From Sporolactobacillus terrae DSM 11697 (GTDB lineage: Bacteria > Bacillota > Bacilli > Bacillales > Sporolactobacillaceae): a stretch of 46,237 nt of DNA. The translations under genes were made by a program, and so were the position numbers. The DNA is taken from the NCBI RefSeq assembly GCF_000648615.1, contig NZ_JFZC01000069.1, positions 1 to 46,237 of the forward strand. Direction: 5' to 3'. The notes under the pieces were generated by a model. The model saw only the letters and a program-made list of their open reading frames with translations. It was not told the DNA's origin and did not search any database. Every line of letters begins with the position of its first letter. Positions within the stretch are counted from its first letter, which is position 1. Shown here piece by piece: positions 43,660 to 46,237 of this stretch.

Positions 43660-43805
43660 TGTCTTTTCGGCGCTGAATCGCCGCTTCGGTTACTCGCTTG
43701 CCGCGGGCGCACCGCGAGCCTCCTCAGACAGGTAAGGTATCTGCGGGGTCTCGCTGGCACGCATCAACTAAGCGCGATCCCGCAGGCGCCAGAGCCCCTC
43801 CGCTT
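43660..43805 (-). repeat. Interspersed repeat copy R3 (inverted)
   Basis: The reverse complement reads GCTCTGGCGCCTGCGGGATC, then CGCGCTTAGTTGATG, AGCGAGACCCCGCAG, GAGGAGGCTCGCGGTGCGCC and GCGGCAAGCGAG. It lines up base for base over most of its length with 3079-3180, in the opposite orientation. Its pattern is like GC-rich intergenic repeats found in many Bacillales genomes. Confidence 0.85.
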
Positions 43806-43875
43806 TGATTCTTGGCCAAGACACTGGTCTAATGGTTTGAAGCCAGGGCAAAATCCTATACTTTCTTATCCTATA

Positions 43876-43915
43876 AAAAGGCAGCAGCTGGAGAAGAGGT
43901 CCGGCTGCTTTTTGA
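43876..43915. terminator. Bidirectional terminator between the repeat and the 45-aa ORF
   Basis: AAAAAGGCAGC (43876-43886) pairs, with one bulged G, with GCTGCTTTTT (43904-43913). T runs occur on both strands, and the hairpin immediately follows the minus-strand small ORF. Confidence 0.7.
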
Positions 43916-43916
43916 T

Positions 43917-44054
43917 TTATTTATTTTTGCGTGCACGTTCTTCAAGTTCAGAAACCGGTGCTTGCTTGTCATCCTTGGCATGCCCTGAAGGCGTCACGCT
44001 CGATGCTGCTGCACCTTTATGGGAACGGTATTCTTTTTTCCTTGCTTCAGCCAT
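43917..44054 (-). CDS. Small hydrophilic protein, 45 residues, unknown
   Basis: Short frame with a good ribosome binding site (AGGGGGTG, 6 bases before ATG) and a terminator right after the stop. The product begins MAEARKKEYRSHKGAAASS and ends in ELEERARKNK. It is highly charged, with no cysteine and no hydrophobic segment. Composition and size recall minor small acid-soluble spore proteins and other tiny sporulation proteins, but I cannot assign it to a family. It lies between repeat copies, so independent expression is plausible. Confidence 0.6.
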   Translation of the reverse strand: MAEARKKEYRSHKGAAASSVTPSGHAKDDKQAPVSELEERARKNK

Positions 44055-44106
44055 GATCACACCCCCTAATCCTTAGTATGTGATCACAGCGGTAAGCTTA
44101 TGCACG

Positions 44107-44216
44107 CAGATGCGAGCAGCTGGAGCGTTATTCAAGCCAAGATTGATGGTTTAAAGCCGCATCCTGCGGAAGTACGTCCTGTGCACAGCGCGAAAGCCAT
44201 CGCATCCTGCGGAAGT
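44107..44216 (+). repeat. Interspersed repeat fragments R4
   Basis: GCGAGCAGCTGGAG (44109-44122) repeats the window start. From 44157 two copies of GCATCCTGCGGAAGT flank GTCCTGTGCACAGCGCGAAAG, the module also seen at 3040-3071 and 11211-11320. Confidence 0.8.
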
Positions 44217-44221
44217 AAATA

Positions 44222-44445
44222 GGCGGAAAAATTCCCTTTAATTCGAAAATAAACGAAAAAATCGCTTGAATTAGACGGAGAGCTTCCGCTTATCAACGTT
44301 AAAAACGTGAAAATGGAGGATTTTGCTTTGCATAATCGGAAAACCTCCTCTTATTTACACCGAAAAGCGCTCCGTTCTGCATATAACCGAAAAACCTCCG
44401 CCTATTATTACTCAATTAAGGACTGGAATGCTGTTTTTCTTATCT
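44222..44445. repeat. AT-rich intergenic repeat with degenerate tandem units
   Basis: The stretch is built of related segments: CGGAAAAATTCCCTTTAATT, GAATTAGACGGAGAGCTTCC, CATAATCGGAAAACCTCCTC and CATATAACCGAAAAACCTCC. Units of roughly 50 bases share the GAAAA(A)CCTCC core in alternating orientations. It is distinct in composition from the GC-rich family next to it. No gene is supported here. Confidence 0.6.
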
Positions 44446-44448
44446 AAC

Positions 44449-44916
44449 TTAGTGAAGCAACCTGCTCATATTAATATCCGTTTCAATAAACCCAAGTTTC
44501 TTATAAACATGATAGGCACGTTGATTATGGGCAAAGACGTGCAAACTGATTTTGCAGATGCCCAATGCCCGGCAATAATCGAATAAGCTTTGCATCGCTA
44601 ATTGACCTAATTTATGTCCGCGAAAGGGTTCATAGATCTCGAAGTCATAGATAAATGCTTCTTTTTGTATAGGCGCAAGCTGCAGCCAAAAGATGCCCAG
44701 TTTGATTCCGCTTTCATCAATCAGTGACAAAAAGTGGTGATTCGGCGTATGCATGCCTTGAGGCAGAAGGCTTCTTATTTCAGCCTGAGCCAGCATCAGC
44801 GCTTGATCAGCAGGCCAAGTTCCGGTTTTTATTTTTTCCTTGGCATATTCTTGAGAAGTATGGGCCAAATATAACGGGAAATCGTCTTCCTGCATCTGGG
44901 CAATCAAGAGATTCAT
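44449..44916 (-). CDS. GNAT-family N-acetyltransferase
   Basis: Acetyl-CoA-dependent acetyltransferase of 155 residues with a single GNAT fold. The acetyl-CoA-binding motif A region is YEPFRGHKLGQLAMQ (near 96-110), and motif B is NQRAYHVYKKLGF (near 130-142), which are diagnostic for the fold. The N-terminal half is helical. The substrate is not identifiable. GGAGG precedes the ATG. It is 18 bases downstream of the DUF402 gene on the same strand, so the two may be co-transcribed. Confidence 0.88.
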   Translation of the reverse strand: MNLLIAQMQEDDFPLYLAHTSQEYAKEKIKTGTWPADQALMLAQAEIRSLLPQGMHTPNHHFLSLIDESGIKLGIFWLQLAPIQKEAFIYDFEIYEPFRGHKLGQLAMQSLFDYCRALGICKISLHVFAHNQRAYHVYKKLGFIETDINMSRLLH

Positions 44917-44934
44917 CGATGAGCCTCCACTAAA

Positions 44935-45486
44935 TTAGTTTGGAAACGTGTTGCGTATCTTGCGTACCAAATCAAGAAAATAATCGGGATTCGCGCCGAT
45001 CAATGCTTTGAGCCTGCGGGCAGTCCGCCAAGCACGTCGATACATTGCTTGACTAATAATCCCTTTTTCCAGCGCTTCATTCAGTTCATCTTCGTCCACT
45101 AAATAGAGCCGATGGTTTGGAAAGAGGATCAAGTCGAGGTACAGATCATCGAACCAAGGGGTCCCTTGATCATCTTTGCCGACCTGATGCACGACATCAA
45201 AATAACATTGAACCAGCTTGTGATTGGCATTAAACATGGCCGTGAGTACGTAATGAGGTGAATGCGCCGGGAAAAGCTGCAGCCACGAATAATTTTTATC
45301 AACGGTTTTTGTACGCGTGCCGCCGTATACAACCGACAAGGGTGCTTTGATTTCGTTAAATTGAATCAGAACTGCTTCGCCGTGAAAGGCCGGCCACATC
45401 ACTTGTTTCTTTTGTGTATGGCTCGAAATGATGCGTCGCCAGCCGCGTCGATCTGCGTATTTCCTTTTCATTTTTGTCAGTTTCAC
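44935..45486 (-). CDS. DUF402-family protein (nucleoside phosphatase-like)
   Basis: Cytoplasmic protein of 183 residues from GTG 45486, which follows AAGGTGATC. The DUF402 beta-barrel core is visible in YSWLQLFPAHSPHYVLTAMF and CYFDVVHQVG, with the acidic metal-binding cluster PWFDDLYLDLILFPN and YLVDEDELNEAL. A C-terminal helix pair follows. Relatives include FomD and the Bacillus YgaC (Ntdp) nucleoside tri- and diphosphatase. The activity here is inferred from that resemblance. A -10-like TACAAT is present upstream on the minus strand without a clear -35. Confidence 0.8.
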   Translation of the reverse strand: MKLTKMKRKYADRRGWRRIISSHTQKKQVMWPAFHGEAVLIQFNEIKAPLSVVYGGTRTKTVDKNYSWLQLFPAHSPHYVLTAMFNANHKLVQCYFDVVHQVGKDDQGTPWFDDLYLDLILFPNHRLYLVDEDELNEALEKGIISQAMYRRAWRTARRLKALIGANPDYFLDLVRKIRNTFPN

Positions 45487-45808
45487 AAGATCACCTTCTG
45501 TCCTACCTGTCTATTGTACCGTAAAACACCGGAAAATGGAGATGATGCGTACAAAAATTGTTCCCTCTTCTTTAACCCGCTTCTATCAGGCTATGAAGGT
45601 TTAAAGCAATTGAAAACCATTTCAAATAATTTTAAGAAAAAGGCTGTAATGATCATTGCGTGAAGGGTGAAGTGTTCCTAAGCTTGTTTGGTCGTGTTGT
45701 TCCTTCGATGGGGCAACAAAGAAACACAGGACGATTTTTCCCAAATAGTAACGGAAAAAATCGTCCTGCTCTATATGCTTCATCTCGCTCAATTGTGTAG
45801 CCGGAAAT
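45487..45808. other. Intergenic stretch with a long inverted repeat
   Basis: Apart from the upstream region of the DUF402 gene, the main feature is a near-perfect inverted repeat, CAGGACGATTTTT (45727-45739) against AAAAAATCGTCCTG (45755-45768). It lies downstream of the YdjO-like gene on the minus strand and may terminate it, although the T run falls inside the stem. No other gene is seen. Confidence 0.5.
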
Positions 45809-45991
45809 TTAATCAATGACCGGCAACATCTTCGTTTCTTTTTTCATTTCCGAGTGGCAAAGTGGACATGTTGGTTGCGTTTCGAATGAAAATTGATCTC
45901 TCATCCATCCGGAGCATGAATCATTGGTACATGTCCAAATTGCTGTTTCTGCTTCAGGAACCGGTTCTTGCGGGCCTCGATTAAATCCCAT
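45809..45991 (-). CDS. ydjO: YdjO-like cold-inducible zinc-ribbon-type protein
   Basis: Small 60-residue protein with two cysteine pairs, WTCTNDSCSGWMRDQF (C21, C26) and CPLCHSEM (C42, C45), which resemble a zinc ribbon. Order and spacing agree with remembered B. subtilis YdjO, a cold-inducible protein of unknown role. AAAGGGGA precedes the ATG, and a strong promoter lies upstream. It appears monocistronic. Confidence 0.82.
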   Translation of the reverse strand: MGFNRGPQEPVPEAETAIWTCTNDSCSGWMRDQFSFETQPTCPLCHSEMKKETKMLPVID

Positions 45992-46024
45992 TGATAAAAA
46001 TCCCCTTTCCTGTTACTATTCTTC

Positions 46025-46053
46025 AGTATAGTCCTTTTTCAGAAATTTATCAA
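46025..46053 (-). promoter_or_regulatory. Promoter of the ydjO-like gene
   Basis: On the minus strand TTGATA (46048-46053), 17 bases, TATACT (46025-46030), 34 bases before the start codon. Confidence 0.7.
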
Positions 46054-46162
46054 ATTTTATGCTTGATGCGTATGTGTCAAGCTTTTCTCGGAACTCTTTA
46101 TTGGGAAAGAGCTTCTTAATTCTAAATTTGTACGCCTTAGGTATAAAACCATATTTTTTAGG

Positions 46163-46237
46163 CAAACGTAAGCACTTTGTTCAGTTTGCCTACTGCACTC
46201 GAAGAGGACGCGTTGGTTCCAATTCGACCGCGATGGG
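46163..46237 (-). CDS. Possible C-terminal end of a truncated gene at the window edge
   Basis: On the minus strand a frame enters from the window end and stops at TAA (46163-46165). It reads HRGRIGTNASSSSAVGKLNKVLTFA, with codon use like the neighbouring genes. Only about 24 residues are visible and another frame is also open here, so the call is tentative. A hairpin (GGCAAAC/GTTTGCC) straddles the stop. Confidence 0.25.

Noticed and set aside
43660-44216. Insertion sequence near the right end
   Set aside because: No transposase frame or clear terminal inverted repeats with target duplication were seen; only non-coding repeat modules are present.
45262-45663. 133-residue plus-strand frame opposite the DUF402 gene
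   Set aside because: It is antisense to a well-supported gene, with no ribosome binding site or recognisable features.

Overview
This window is chromosomal DNA from a low-to-mid GC, endospore-forming Bacilli species. Evidence for that: an alpha/beta-type small acid-soluble spore protein behind a sigma-G-like promoter, a YhaL sporulation protein, AGGAGG-type ribosome binding sites, many TTG starts, CcpA cre boxes, a yybP-ykoY manganese riboswitch and a gene order that follows the Bacillus subtilis yhaO-yhaN-yhaM-yhaL-prsA-yhaH-trpP-hit-ecsAB region. Sequence similarity was judged from memory of family members. The exact genus cannot be fixed; a Sporolactobacillaceae- or Bacillaceae-like member is a guess.

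Layout. 1-3340: cold-shock protein, beta carbonic anhydrase, SASP and a Cof-type HAD phosphatase, then a repeat-filled gap. 3344-11033: yhaO-yhaN (SbcD/SbcC-like nuclease pair), a CssRS-type secretion-stress two-component system placed between yhaN and yhaM, then yhaM and yhaL. 11060-11540: a second repeat-rich gap. 11560-20311: prsA (minus), ypmS-like, ampS, a YtxH/YhaH protein, trpP and hit (minus), then an operon of an unrecognised four-TM membrane protein plus ecsA-ecsB. 20368-23539: a ferritin-like protein (minus) and a liaF-liaS-liaR cell-envelope stress operon. 23554-25340: a manganese riboswitch followed by two tandem TerC-family genes. 25353-31625: a LysR regulator divergent from an MFS exporter, a YitT protein, a YhdN-type aldo/keto reductase and the KhtT-KhtU K+/H+ antiporter. 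32278-37360: the glycerol regulon glpP-glpF-glpK-glpD with two terminator/antiterminator leaders and a cre box. 37434-40572: csoR-copA-copZ copper export. 40783-43593: glcD-glcF glycolate/lactate-type oxidase with a cre box. 43594-46237: repeats, a 45-aa ORF, a GNAT protein, a DUF402 protein and a YdjO-like protein.

Functional themes. Much of the first half concerns the cell envelope and protein export: PrsA foldase, CssRS (misfolded exoprotein sensor), EcsAB (ABC transporter tied to secretion and intramembrane proteolysis), LiaFSR (envelope stress) and TerC proteins (Mn2+ export linked to metalation of exoenzymes). The second half is carbon and metal management.

The least explained parts are the unknown membrane protein co-transcribed with ecsAB, a NAG-triplet array over the trpP ribosome binding site that looks like a TRAP target, the roughly 650-bp gap before glpP that ends in a terminator, and at least two families of intergenic repeats. 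No rRNA, tRNA, CRISPR array, transposase or prophage gene was recognised.
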